A DNA stretch of 64,000 nucleotides from Clostridium sp. BSD9I1 (GTDB taxonomy: Bacteria > Bacillota > Clostridia > Clostridiales > Clostridiaceae). Shown one piece after another: positions 18,128-27,383 of the stretch. The DNA lies in the NCBI RefSeq assembly GCF_900185645.1, contig NZ_FYAM01000024.1, positions 310,001 to 374,000 on the forward strand. Direction: 5' to 3'. Both the position numbers and the translations under genes were made by a program. A model generated the notes under the pieces. That model was not told where the DNA came from. It made no database searches and saw nothing but the letters and a program-made list of their open reading frames with translations. The first letter of the stretch is position 1. The number at the start of each line of letters is the position of its first letter.

Positions 18128-18172
18128 AAAGTTCATAGCAACATATGACCTACATATTGCTATGAACTTTTT
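18128..18172 (+). terminator. Terminator of the 17102-18073 gene
   Basis: Perfect 14-bp stem AAAGTTCATAGCAA (18128-18141) with TTGCTATGAACTTT (18157-18170), followed by TT and AAATTT. It separates the hypothetical gene from the leader-distal end of the CRISPR array. Confidence 0.75.
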
Positions 18173-18320
18173 AAATTTCTACTTTTAGACAGCTCCTCAG
18201 TTTTTTACACTTTGTGAAATAATCCTCTAGCATTTGATGAAGATTGAAAGAATTGTTTTTATTAATGTAAGTATTTTCTTAACTTTAAAGGCACTAATTA
18301 ACCTTATCTTTTGTCCTCCT

Positions 18321-19827
18321 GTTTCAACCCTTATTTTAATGGAAGTATCTTATTAATGGAAGATTATAGGCTATTTAAAGTAAAAGATATTCCGTTTCAA
18401 TCCTTATTTTAATGGAAGTATCTTATTAATATTTCGTTCAACAAAACATTCTAGGTAATCAAGATATGTTTCAATCCTTATTTTAATGGAAGTATCTTAT
18501 TAGTCCTTTTTAGCTACAATATCCTCTATAACTTCTTTATTATTTCAATCCTTATTTTAATGGAAGTATCTTATTAGTAGGTTCATTTAATCACCTCTGC
18601 TTAGATGCTTCAAAATTTCAATCCTTATTTTAATGGAAGTATCTTATTAGTTTAAACTCAATGCAAATGTCAAATTGAAGTATATGGAATTTCAATCCTT
18701 GTTTTAATGGAAGTATCTTATTAATATGCTATGAGAACTGCTAGAGCTGTATCCCAACTTCCGTTTCAATCCTTATTTTATTTAATGGAAATATCTTATT
18801 AATCTCCTCTTCTGCCATACTGACCTATTAACTCTGTAGTGTTTCAACCCTTATTTTAATGGAAGTATCTTATTAGTTAGAACTAAAACTTATACTTGGG
18901 ATGAATTTATGAAGTTTCAATCCTTATTTTAATGGAAGTATCTTATTAGTGAGCTACTTCACTCTTATAACTCAATTTACTTATAGAATTTCAATCCTTA
19001 TTTTAATGGAAGTATCTTATTAATTTATAAATGCTTCTTTGATAGAGCATGGATTTAGTTAGTTTCAATCCTTATTTTAATGGAAGTATCTTATTAATTT
19101 TTGCAAATATTTATTTATATCTATAACATTTTTGCGTTTCAATCCTTATTTTAATGGAAGTATCTTATTAATTCAATAATGTATTACCATTTGCAAATAA
19201 GATAACTAGTTTCAATCCTTATTTTAATGGAAGTATCTTATTAATTGCATTTTTAGAACCGTATAGTTGCTCTAATTGGGGTTTCAATCCTTATTTTAAT
19301 GGAAGTATCTTATTAATTGGCATTTGGTTATTATTGTAGTCATTTATTTTATGTTTCAATCCTTATTTTAATGGAAGTATCTTATTAATGTTATTCACAA
19401 TTTCCATTCAATGATAAGTTATACTGTTTCAATCCTTATTTTAATGGAAGTATCTTATTAATCCTACGCAGAAACCACTACAGCTAATGGAAATAATAAG
19501 TTTCAATCCTTATTTTAATGGAAGTATCTTATTAATCTTGCTTATCATTTTCTATAAGCTTACCATGTAAAGTTTCAATCCTTATTTTAATGGAAGTATC
19601 TTATTAATCTTCTAATTTACTTATACCATCAAGCTTTTTAGTAGTTTCAATCCTTATTTTAATGGAAGTATCTTATTAATAGTGGGATATGTGTGTTATA
19701 GATGAACTTTCAAGTTTGTTTCAATCCTTATTTTAATGGAAGTATCTTATTAATGATATATTATTAAGTGGGTATCCCTTAGCCTTGCAGGTTTCAATCC
19801 TTATTTTAATGGAAGTATCTTATTAAT
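18321..19827 (-). CRISPR. Type I-B CRISPR array, 21 repeats and 20 spacers
   Basis: 37-nt repeats that on the plus strand begin GTTTCAATCC (or ATTTCAATCC) and end TATCTTATTAAT (or TTAGT). Read on the minus strand they end GGATTGAAAC, the usual 3' end giving the ATTGAAAC-type crRNA handle, so the array is transcribed leftwards like the cas genes and the leader is at the 19828 end. Spacers are 35-37 nt. Repeats from 18988 to 19827 are uniform; variants cluster at the leader-distal side: AACCC in the repeats at 18321 and 18841, TTAGT ends at 18468, 18542, 18615, 18841 and 18914, an internal change at 18689, and a 4-nt insertion (repeat 18763-18803 is 41 nt). That pattern supports the stated orientation. 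Confidence 0.98.
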
Positions 19828-20161
19828 CCTTATTTTTATATAAGTAAAGCTATATCAAGATTTAAGGGGGTTTTTGAGACATGCTTAAAATTAATATTTT
19901 TTCATTAAAATTTGAGCTATTTTAATTATATTTTAAGGCTCTTACATAGTTATAGCATGCCCTTAAGCTATTATTTATATGTGATATAATGTTTTTTTTA
20001 AAATCCCAGCAAATAAATTTTATATAATTTACTCTAAACCAAAATTATTAATAAATTTAAAAGTATATTATTGAATTTAAATTCAGCTAGTCCCATATAA
20101 CATTATATCTCAGTATTTATTATGAATTCAATATCCCTTCAAAACAACCTAAAAATATAAA
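19828..20161 (-). promoter_or_regulatory. CRISPR leader region
   Basis: 334 bp of AT-rich DNA between cas6 and the first repeat, on the side expected for a leader from repeat orientation. It should hold the array promoter and integration signals; no promoter was confidently picked. The bases touching the first repeat (19828-19846) match 16 of 19 positions of the inner repeat segment CCTTATTTTAATGGAAGTA. Confidence 0.65.
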
Positions 20162-20815
20162 CTAATTCATACATTTAATTGTACCAAATCCTTTTGAAAC
20201 TGATTTTCCTATACCTAGATAATCTGGTATTCTAAAATTCACCTTAAATTCTCCTAAAAAGCCTATATGCCTTATCCCTTTTAACTTAACTTCTTTTTCC
20301 TTTAAATTTATCCAACAGCTAATTTTTTTATCAACAGTATATCCTAAACTTTTGGATATAGAGATTATATTTCCTATAAGTATCTTTTTTAGTATCTCCT
20401 CTTGATCAATTTTGTTACTACCTTTATAGACTTCACTATTCTTCTGATTTAACGCAATCCATGGTATCACAAACTTATACCTAATATAATCTTCCGTACA
20501 TTCAAAATTTAACTTTGACTTTATTATTTTCTTTTGAAATGTATTATATTCAGTTCCATCAAGTATTAGTCCATCATCCATTATCCCTATATTAGCTACA
20601 ATATCAGCGCCTTCATTTATGCCTATAATAATGGGTACTTGTGATAATACCTTATATTGCACCAATGGGTACCTGTATAGAAACTTATCTTCCACATGGT
20701 TATGTAGTAAATTATTTTCTATATATTTATTTCCTAAATATCCTCTTATTTTCTCACTATATCTTGGAGATAACTTAATGTCATCAAATGTTACCTTGCA
20801 AATATCTAGTTTCAA
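20162..20815 (-). CDS. cas6: CRISPR pre-crRNA endonuclease Cas6 (Cas6b type)
   Basis: 217-aa RAMP protein that cleaves the repeat transcript into crRNAs. N-terminal ferredoxin-like half contains KIRGYLGNKY, LLHNHVEDKFLYRYPLVQYKV and GINEGADIV, a pattern typical of the Cas6b group; the C-terminal Gly-rich loop GIGKSVSKGFGTI is the RAMP signature. The His in LLHNH is a candidate catalytic residue. It starts at TTG 20815, seven bases after AGGAGG, 11 bp behind cas3. It is the last cas gene and next to the leader; in the common I-B order cas6 is first, so its place here is unusual. Confidence 0.85.
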   Translation of the reverse strand: MKLDICKVTFDDIKLSPRYSEKIRGYLGNKYIENNLLHNHVEDKFLYRYPLVQYKVLSQVPIIIGINEGADIVANIGIMDDGLILDGTEYNTFQKKIIKSKLNFECTEDYIRYKFVIPWIALNQKNSEVYKGSNKIDQEEILKKILIGNIISISKSLGYTVDKKISCWINLKEKEVKLKGIRHIGFLGEFKVNFRIPDYLGIGKSVSKGFGTIKCMN

Positions 20816-20826
20816 GATTTTCCTCC

Positions 20827-23133
20827 TTAAATAAATGTAGCATTTCTTCTTTTTATACCAGTATCCTTATCGTAGTCTTCCTTATTTAAAAATCTACTTC
20901 CTTTTATCTCGTGGGTCATGTCCTCAATATCTTGTCTATTTACAGATATCTTATATTTATTTAATATCCTCCAAGCGTTTATAACGTCTTGGTATTCGCC
21001 GCCTGCTTCAATTATATCTATGCATCTTTCCGCTTCTTCATTGTATCTTATAATGACATCAATCTTATTTGCATTTTCTGCTATCAATTCAAATTTTCTT
21101 ATTTCCTGCAACTTTAATCCCTTTATATCTTCACAGTATTTTTTATACTCTTCTAAACTTTTATTTTCTGTTGCAGTCTTAAGCTTAGAAAAATACTTGT
21201 TGTTTATGTCCCATAGTTCGGTTTCTTCTATAATATCTCTTCCTTCAAGTATACTTAAAGTTGCATCCAGAAGTGGTCCTGCATAAACATAGGATGCAAA
21301 GGTTTTTTCTTTATCATTAATTAATTTATATAATTTTACTATCCCCTTACCATTTACACCATTTCTATTTGCTCTTCCTGCGGATTGATTTATACAGTCC
21401 ATAGGTGCTATATCCCTATAAACAATGTCAAAATCCAAATCAACTCCGGCCTCAATAAGTTGTGTAGAAACTAGTACATATTTCTCATTACTTTCTTTAA
21501 TTTCCTTTATTATTTCTAGTCTTCTTTGAGGAATTATTTCAGTACTCAAATAAATAACTTTGCGTTTTCCTTTAAAATATTTATTTACATAATCATATAT
21601 TTCCCTTGTAGACTTAACAGTGTTTAGAATTATAAGAAAACTTTTATCCTTGTTACATTCTATATCATCTGCTAATATATTTTTAAAATCATATAAGTTC
21701 AAAAAATGCTGTGTATGATTTTGAAATACTATCCTATTCATGCTATTAAATATTTTCTCATTGTTAATAATTAGTTCTTTACCTTCCAAAAACAAAGGTT
21801 TCGTAGCAGTTACTGTTATTACATAGCAATTAAATTTCTCACATAATATATTAAATAAATCCTCTATTATAGGATAATATTTAGGTGGAACTGCTTGAAC
21901 CTCGTCCAAAATAATTATAGAACCTGATAACTTATGGAATCTATGCATTATTGAATTAATTCCTGATTTAAATATAGTGTTAAACAATTGTACAAAGGTT
22001 GTTGTTATTACTGTACTCTGCCAATTTTCAACTAAAAATCTTGCATCATAATTTCTATACTCTTTCTCTTCACTATCCTTATAATTTATAGGTGACATTG
22101 AATGATGTTTTAAAATTAAGTCATGAGTGCCTTGAATATTGTTGCAAGCTAATATTTCCTCTAATACATCATAGTTCTGATCTATAACACTCATAAAGGG
22201 TATAGTATAGATTATATTCGGAACTATCCTCTTTTCTTCTATCAATCTTTCACTTAGTCTAAAAGCTGCTCCATATACAGCTATTGTTTTCCCTGTGCCT
22301 GTAGGTACATTAATGGATAATATCTTATCCTTTTCTAAATCTAGATTATTAATAGAATACATAGTACTGTCATATATTTCTTCCCTAATATTAAATAAAG
22401 GTGATTTCTTAATATTAGGTATCTTTCTAATTAACTCTTCTCGTAACTTATTCTTATAATTTTTAGTTAGCTTTTCCTTTAGAATATCCTTATTTATAAA
22501 AGTACTGCATCTGATAAGCTGTGTCTTATCACCTGTTAACAATAAAGACCATAAATATTGAAGATACATAAATTCCTCTTCTTGCTCTTTTATAGACTTT
22601 TTTTTAATTGCTGTAGCTCTTTTAATATAAGATAATCTCACATCCTTTATTAACTGTTTACTCTCAATCTTATTAAAAAAGTCATCTAGGTCCTTATTAT
22701 ATATTAACTCTAATTCTTTAATATTTTCTCTTATCTTTTTGCTTACTTTTATTAGGTTTTCTTCATTTGTACAACAAAAAAAACTATTGTCAATTTCTAT
22801 ATTTCCATGATGTCTTTTTACGCATATAAACCCTATGAGTTTCCACTTTTCAGGTAACATGTAATAGGTAAAATAGGCTGATATTTCTCCATGCTGCTTT
22901 AATTCTCCTTTATAATTACCATCCAAATAACCTTGGAAATATGCACTAGCCTTTCCAAAGTCATGACACATAGCTATAATTTTTATAACTTCTTCAAGTT
23001 CTTTACCTATAACGCCATTATACATTGAAGTTTCTAATGCTATATCTTTAACTCCTCTTAGGTGATCAACTAAAAGCTGACCACCCTCTTTTTCTCCAAA
23101 GACATGAGACTTCAAGTTAAAAGAAGTACACAT
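20827..23133 (-). CDS. cas3: CRISPR effector nuclease-helicase Cas3
   Basis: 768-aa protein that degrades DNA bound by Cascade. N-terminal HD nuclease domain: an early His in LLVDHLRG and the HD pair in IIAMCHDFGKASAYF. Superfamily 2 helicase follows: Walker A NVPTGTGKT, DEVQ box in IIILDEVQAVPP, TATKPLF, and motif VI QSAGRANRNG. Both catalytic halves are intact, so it should be active. I place the start at ATG 23133 after AGGTGA; an in-frame GTG lies three codons upstream. It overlaps cas5 by 17 bp. The 767-residue scale is normal for I-B Cas3. Confidence 0.95.
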   Translation of the reverse strand: MCTSFNLKSHVFGEKEGGQLLVDHLRGVKDIALETSMYNGVIGKELEEVIKIIAMCHDFGKASAYFQGYLDGNYKGELKQHGEISAYFTYYMLPEKWKLIGFICVKRHHGNIEIDNSFFCCTNEENLIKVSKKIRENIKELELIYNKDLDDFFNKIESKQLIKDVRLSYIKRATAIKKKSIKEQEEEFMYLQYLWSLLLTGDKTQLIRCSTFINKDILKEKLTKNYKNKLREELIRKIPNIKKSPLFNIREEIYDSTMYSINNLDLEKDKILSINVPTGTGKTIAVYGAAFRLSERLIEEKRIVPNIIYTIPFMSVIDQNYDVLEEILACNNIQGTHDLILKHHSMSPINYKDSEEKEYRNYDARFLVENWQSTVITTTFVQLFNTIFKSGINSIMHRFHKLSGSIIILDEVQAVPPKYYPIIEDLFNILCEKFNCYVITVTATKPLFLEGKELIINNEKIFNSMNRIVFQNHTQHFLNLYDFKNILADDIECNKDKSFLIILNTVKSTREIYDYVNKYFKGKRKVIYLSTEIIPQRRLEIIKEIKESNEKYVLVSTQLIEAGVDLDFDIVYRDIAPMDCINQSAGRANRNGVNGKGIVKLYKLINDKEKTFASYVYAGPLLDATLSILEGRDIIEETELWDINNKYFSKLKTATENKSLEEYKKYCEDIKGLKLQEIRKFELIAENANKIDVIIRYNEEAERCIDIIEAGGEYQDVINAWRILNKYKISVNRQDIEDMTHEIKGSRFLNKEDYDKDTGIKRRNATFI

Positions 23134-23809
23134 TTGATTCACCTACTTTTACTATTCCCTCACTTTTACCTGCAATACTTCCATTTGTCACAAAAGCTAC
23201 TTTTGTATACTCCATGTATTCTCGTGTCTTTTCATTCTTAACAGGTATCCTGTCTATGCATATATTCATATCTACATTATCTTCTATCTTTATTAGCTCT
23301 TTAGGGAAAACTGAATTAATTAGTATTGTCTCTTTGGAAGCTATATTCTCTATGTGTTTTATATCTTCAAATTGTAACTTAGCTATATGTTCACTTGCTC
23401 CTAAATACGGAGTAAATGTATAGCTTCTATTTACCAATACATCTTTTATCTTTATAAGTTCTTCCTCACCCTCTATTTGCATCTCATCTTTATAGGTTAA
23501 ATAAATACGATAATCTACATCTCTTAAAAATTCTACCCTTGATTGAAAGCTTGGTGCTCCATTTCCGTGTGATTGTGGTACTAAATTGAAACTTTGAGTA
23601 TCTTTCTTTATTGGTTTTAAAACCTCTACAGCTATTTTCATATTTTGGGTATAGTTATATAAATCACTGTAGTCTATTCCCATTATTGCCCCTATAAGCC
23701 CTTTTACAGCTATAGGGTGTATAAGGGTATACGTTAGTGCAGAGGTTGTTGTATATGGACATCTAAATCTAGCGAAATCACCCCACGCTCTAAAAATTAA
23801 AGCTTTCAT
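23117..23809 (-). CDS. cas5: Cascade subunit Cas5b
   Basis: 230-aa RAMP-fold subunit that caps the crRNA 5' handle in the I-B Cascade. The N-terminus MKALIFRAWGDFARFR, followed by TSALTYTLIHPIAVKGLIGAIMG, is characteristic of Cas5. The start is ATG 23809, preceded at normal spacing by GGGGTG; the GTG three codons upstream overlaps that ribosome site and is unlikely. It sits between cas7 (18-bp gap) and cas3 (17-bp overlap), the invariant cas7-cas5-cas3 block of I-B systems. Confidence 0.93.
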   Translation of the reverse strand: MKALIFRAWGDFARFRCPYTTTSALTYTLIHPIAVKGLIGAIMGIDYSDLYNYTQNMKIAVEVLKPIKKDTQSFNLVPQSHGNGAPSFQSRVEFLRDVDYRIYLTYKDEMQIEGEEELIKIKDVLVNRSYTFTPYLGASEHIAKLQFEDIKHIENIASKETILINSVFPKELIKIEDNVDMNICIDRIPVKNEKTREYMEYTKVAFVTNGSIAGKSEGIVKVGESNVYFF

Positions 23810-23827
23810 ATTATACACCCCAACATT

Positions 23828-24727
23828 CTACATATAAATAATATTAAATTCTGTTGCAATATTTTCAACCTTTACCTTTGGATGAAGATATATGTTAACT
23901 CCTTTAACAACATCTTTATGCCCTTCTACGAACTTAGTTAAACTTGAAAAGTCAAAAGTAAATTCATCTACTTCTCTTAGTTCTAAATCTTGTTTATTAT
24001 ATTCTACTTTCACATAATCAAGTTCCCCATCAATATAGTTTTTGTTATAAATAACTTCTACAAGAATCCTAGGCATCTGATTCTTTGAAGTACTCTTATA
24101 ATTTCTAATTCCTGATAATAATATATCTTTAAAATTATCCAAATCTTCTTCTGTTAACTTTATATCCTGTCTTTCCGCAGCCTTATCATTGTATACCATA
24201 TAAGTTTTAAATAATGCATAAGGAGTATAGTACTTTGACCAAGTTGTCCCTTGAGCCTTTCCTTCTGCTGATGTAAAGGAAGCTGTCCCTTGTGCAAACT
24301 TTATTTCTGCTTCATGTATACTTTTACTCCACATTACTTGAAGAGGCCCTGTTATATTAAATTTGGGCTCTGTTACAACTGCTCCAAAAAGCTTAACATC
24401 TATATAATCACTCTTTAATAGTCCTTCTAGCTTATCCTTCCCGTCTTTATCTTTTGGGAAGTTATCCTCAATTATCTTTTTTGCAACACCTTTACAATCC
24501 AAATACTTACCTTTATCTTTTCCTTTATCATCCTTAGTTGGCCTTACAAAGACCTTCAATCCCCTATTATCTGCCTCTTCTCTAAAGCATCTTTTTATCC
24601 TAACATCAGACATTTCAAGCTTTCCTGTGCCCTCATCATATCTAGGTCTATTATCATTTATCATATCTCCATTAGGATTTGCCATTGTGCAATCACTGAA
24701 TAATAAAAATTCTCTTGTATTAGCCAT
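23828..24727 (-). CDS. cas7: Cascade backbone subunit Cas7b (Csh2 type)
   Basis: 299-aa RAMP protein forming the helical backbone along the crRNA. The N-terminus REFLLFSDCTMANPNGDMINDNRPRYD... carries the NPNGD motif typical of Cas7/Csh2, followed by SDVRIKRCFRE. Start ATG 24727 is nine bases after GGAGGG. Tightly packed between cas8b and cas5. No missing region is evident compared with the usual 290-310 aa. Confidence 0.94.
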   Translation of the reverse strand: MANTREFLLFSDCTMANPNGDMINDNRPRYDEGTGKLEMSDVRIKRCFREEADNRGLKVFVRPTKDDKGKDKGKYLDCKGVAKKIIEDNFPKDKDGKDKLEGLLKSDYIDVKLFGAVVTEPKFNITGPLQVMWSKSIHEAEIKFAQGTASFTSAEGKAQGTTWSKYYTPYALFKTYMVYNDKAAERQDIKLTEEDLDNFKDILLSGIRNYKSTSKNQMPRILVEVIYNKNYIDGELDYVKVEYNKQDLELREVDEFTFDFSSLTKFVEGHKDVVKGVNIYLHPKVKVENIATEFNIIYM

Positions 24728-24742
24728 TACTCTTTCCCTCCA

Positions 24743-26434
24743 TTATTGCCCTTCTATATTTTTATTTAAATCTTCATCTACGTCCAAAGCTAACTCTTCT
24801 TTATCCTTACCAAAATAACTATCTATTCCCCAGAAGAATAAGTATTTGGCTTCATCAGTACTCAACTTACCTTCTTTTTTTGCCATTAACTCTTTACCTT
24901 CTGTTAGCATGTCCTTTAATTTAATTTGATTAATTCTGTATTTGATAGCCTTATCACTTAGAAGATTAGAAAAGTAGATAAAATCCCTGAAGTCAAATTT
25001 TCTTGCAAAGAAAAAGTTTTTATCTAAAGAACTTCTATCTGCTAATTTCCCATCTTCACCTGCATTGCTTTTCTTGATATTATAATTAACATAGTTATAT
25101 GCCATTCCTATCAAAAACCAAGCTCTCTTCTCATTCGTATCGAAGTAACTTAAGTTATCTTCAAATAATTCATTGTAGCTACTATACTTAGTCATAACCT
25201 TAAACCCTCCTTCTAAACATCCACAATCAACTAAAAAATTATAAACTTTACCTATGTTATTAATCATATACTTATAATCATCTTTTAGGCTCTTACTGTT
25301 GATGTAGTGATACTTATATACCATCATAGCTCTAGTGAAAAATACATTTCTTTGAATTTTTCTTCCCATAAATACAGCTTCAAGGATTCTGAATTTTTCC
25401 TTATCTGTTGTTTCTATACCCTTTAAACCTACCTTGGTAGCAGTAGCATAGTTTATAACATTAAATAACCTTACTTTGTACCTATCAAGCAATACTGCCA
25501 ATTCTCCAAAGCGGGATGGCAGCATACTTTTTATTGTGTGATAAATATAGAATGTTTTATTGCCATCCTTTTCAAAGAAGATAATATCTGTTTCGGTATT
25601 CCCTTTGCCTAATAATTCAAGAACTAACTTTTCATCATCATAAATGTTAGATATAAAGTTTTTCTTATCTTCAGAGCCTATAGTACTATTTTCATATATT
25701 GCTTCTGCATTTCCATTAAAATTATGAGGTAAAAACATTACATTCTTATTTAGCCAGTAAGTAGTTAGTTTATCCTCCACATACTCCTTACCTATCAAGG
25801 TATCATTTAGGCACTTTTTACAAAGTGCAACTCCGCTTTTATCCTTGTCATCTATATTTCCATATACTTCTTTATCATTTGTGTAGAATTTATAAGTAGT
25901 TGTATTAAACACCTCACCTTTTTCACCACAAAAATGACAAACATGCTTACCTGTTATTGCTTTAAACATAGTTGAGTACATTTTATCTAAAAACTTATCT
26001 TTAAATAGCTCATAAGGGTATTTTCCATTTACCAATATTACAGCAAAGAAGTTTTTGCTATTTTCGTTAATTCTTCTATACACAATTTCTTTAACTTCTT
26101 CGTAGCAACTTTCTACCCCGCAATATGTAAGAGTCTGTTTTATTTTTTTATCGAACTTTTCTTTCTCCTTCTTCTCATCCTTAAAATAATCTGCTCTAAA
26201 GGCACCACCTAATGCACCATTTCCAGCTTGATAAAACAATGCTTTTGTAGTTATATCCCCATAAAATTCCTCACTCTGTATATCTATACTTCCATCGTCC
26301 TTAATGTTAATTAGTAAAATTTCTTTAACCGTATCACCTTCAATCTTATTAGCTAAACTTTTTATAATGTCTCTTTCATCAATTCCATTATTTTCTCTTA
26401 AGTATGTTCCAATGTCTCTAATAGCATTTATCAT
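24743..26434 (-). CDS. cas8b: Cascade large subunit Cas8b (Csh1 type)
   Basis: 563-aa large subunit thought to read the PAM and recruit Cas3. It has a zinc-finger-like pair CHFCGEKGE (about residue 165) and ALCKKCLND (about residue 210), as in Csh1 proteins, and conserved EKRAWFLIGMAYNY near the C-terminus. I use ATG 26434, five bases after GGAGG; the ATG four codons upstream overlaps that site. It follows cas4 by 72 bp and is 15 bp ahead of cas7. This gene is what assigns the locus to subtype I-B. Confidence 0.92.
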   Translation of the reverse strand: MINAIRDIGTYLRENNGIDERDIIKSLANKIEGDTVKEILLINIKDDGSIDIQSEEFYGDITTKALFYQAGNGALGGAFRADYFKDEKKEKEKFDKKIKQTLTYCGVESCYEEVKEIVYRRINENSKNFFAVILVNGKYPYELFKDKFLDKMYSTMFKAITGKHVCHFCGEKGEVFNTTTYKFYTNDKEVYGNIDDKDKSGVALCKKCLNDTLIGKEYVEDKLTTYWLNKNVMFLPHNFNGNAEAIYENSTIGSEDKKNFISNIYDDEKLVLELLGKGNTETDIIFFEKDGNKTFYIYHTIKSMLPSRFGELAVLLDRYKVRLFNVINYATATKVGLKGIETTDKEKFRILEAVFMGRKIQRNVFFTRAMMVYKYHYINSKSLKDDYKYMINNIGKVYNFLVDCGCLEGGFKVMTKYSSYNELFEDNLSYFDTNEKRAWFLIGMAYNYVNYNIKKSNAGEDGKLADRSSLDKNFFFARKFDFRDFIYFSNLLSDKAIKYRINQIKLKDMLTEGKELMAKKEGKLSTDEAKYLFFWGIDSYFGKDKEELALDVDEDLNKNIEGQ

Positions 26435-26506
26435 ATTTTCCTCCATCGAAGAACATTAATATTTACCATATTAATATGTATTCAACATTAATTTCCAATA
26501 CCCTGC

Positions 26507-27118
26507 CTACCTCTCGCAAATATTTCTATAACAACAATCCAAACATCTAGCCTTATACCTTGTAGCCTTAGGATAATACCCGTAAATAACCTTTTTATAA
26601 TCTTCCAATGCTTTTTTAGTCTGTTTTCTCAACTTCTCATCAAAATCTATTTCTTTTAACATATTCTTGCTTCTTACATATACCAAGAACATTTTGCTTA
26701 CTTTGCAGCTATACATTTCTTCTACAGCTAATGAATAGAGAGCCATCTGTGTCTGATATGTTAAAAAGTCCTTTTCCTTATATTCAGCATACTTATAATC
26801 TAATGGTGCATAACTTCCATCTCTTAATTTATAAATTTCGTCTACTATTCCTCTCATCCCTACAGCTTTAGATACTAAATAAACATTTTGATATTTTGAT
26901 TCTCCACCTATCTTTTTCCTTACATAATCCACATTCTGCTTGCTTTTATCTTCATGCACATTTCTTCCCTTTATTACCTTGTACCTGTTTTCCTCATATT
27001 GTCTTATTCCTAAACATTTCATAAAGTATATAAATCTTGGACAATACATAAATTCAATAATTTCCGAGGGGGTTATGTACACTTCATTTTCATTAAATAA
27101 ACTTTGAGTTGACCACAT
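26507..27118 (-). CDS. cas4: CRISPR adaptation nuclease Cas4
   Basis: 203-aa RecB-like exonuclease with iron-sulfur cluster that trims and orients new spacers. Landmarks: EIIEFMYCPRFIYF with the first Cys, HEDKSK, the D-Y-K metal site APLDYKYAEYK, QTQMALYSLA, and the terminal triple CLDCCYRNIC. All four cluster Cys are present. Its ATG overlaps the 3' end of cas2 by 26 bp. The order cas1-cas2-cas4 instead of cas4-cas1-cas2 is uncommon. Confidence 0.95.
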   Translation of the reverse strand: MWSTQSLFNENEVYITPSEIIEFMYCPRFIYFMKCLGIRQYEENRYKVIKGRNVHEDKSKQNVDYVRKKIGGESKYQNVYLVSKAVGMRGIVDEIYKLRDGSYAPLDYKYAEYKEKDFLTYQTQMALYSLAVEEMYSCKVSKMFLVYVRSKNMLKEIDFDEKLRKQTKKALEDYKKVIYGYYPKATRYKARCLDCCYRNICER

Positions 27119-27383
27119 CTGCTATCAGCTCCTTATCAAATCCTTGACCTATTAAATCCGTATATCCTAAAAAATTTTTATCTGATGGGAAAATATATAC
27201 CGAATCTGTGTCCATGTCTATAATATCCTCCATTATAATTTTAAGTTCATCCTTCTGATTTTTATCTAAAATTCCTAAAAAGACGCTTTTCTGAACCCTA
27301 TATAGCCCTTTATTTTTACAAGCCTTTACCGCTTTATTTCTTATTTTTGTTTCCAAAATATCATAAACTACCCAAACCAGCAT
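27093..27383 (-). CDS. cas2: CRISPR adaptation protein Cas2
   Basis: 96-aa ferredoxin-fold protein, structural core of the Cas1-Cas2 integrase. The N-terminal VVYDILE carries the conserved Asp; RVQKSVFLGIL and DSVYIFP follow the Cas2 pattern. AAGGAGGT precedes ATG 27383. The stop codon of cas1 and this ATG share one base (TAATG), indicating translational coupling. The 26-bp overlap with cas4 completes the adaptation cluster. Confidence 0.95.
   Translation of the reverse strand: MLVWVVYDILETKIRNKAVKACKNKGLYRVQKSVFLGILDKNQKDELKIIMEDIIDMDTDSVYIFPSDKNFLGYTDLIGQGFDKELIADVVNSKFI

Noticed and set aside
18321-19827. Self-targeting spacers against this window
   Set aside because: No spacer match to the rest of the window was noticed by eye; a proper search was not possible.
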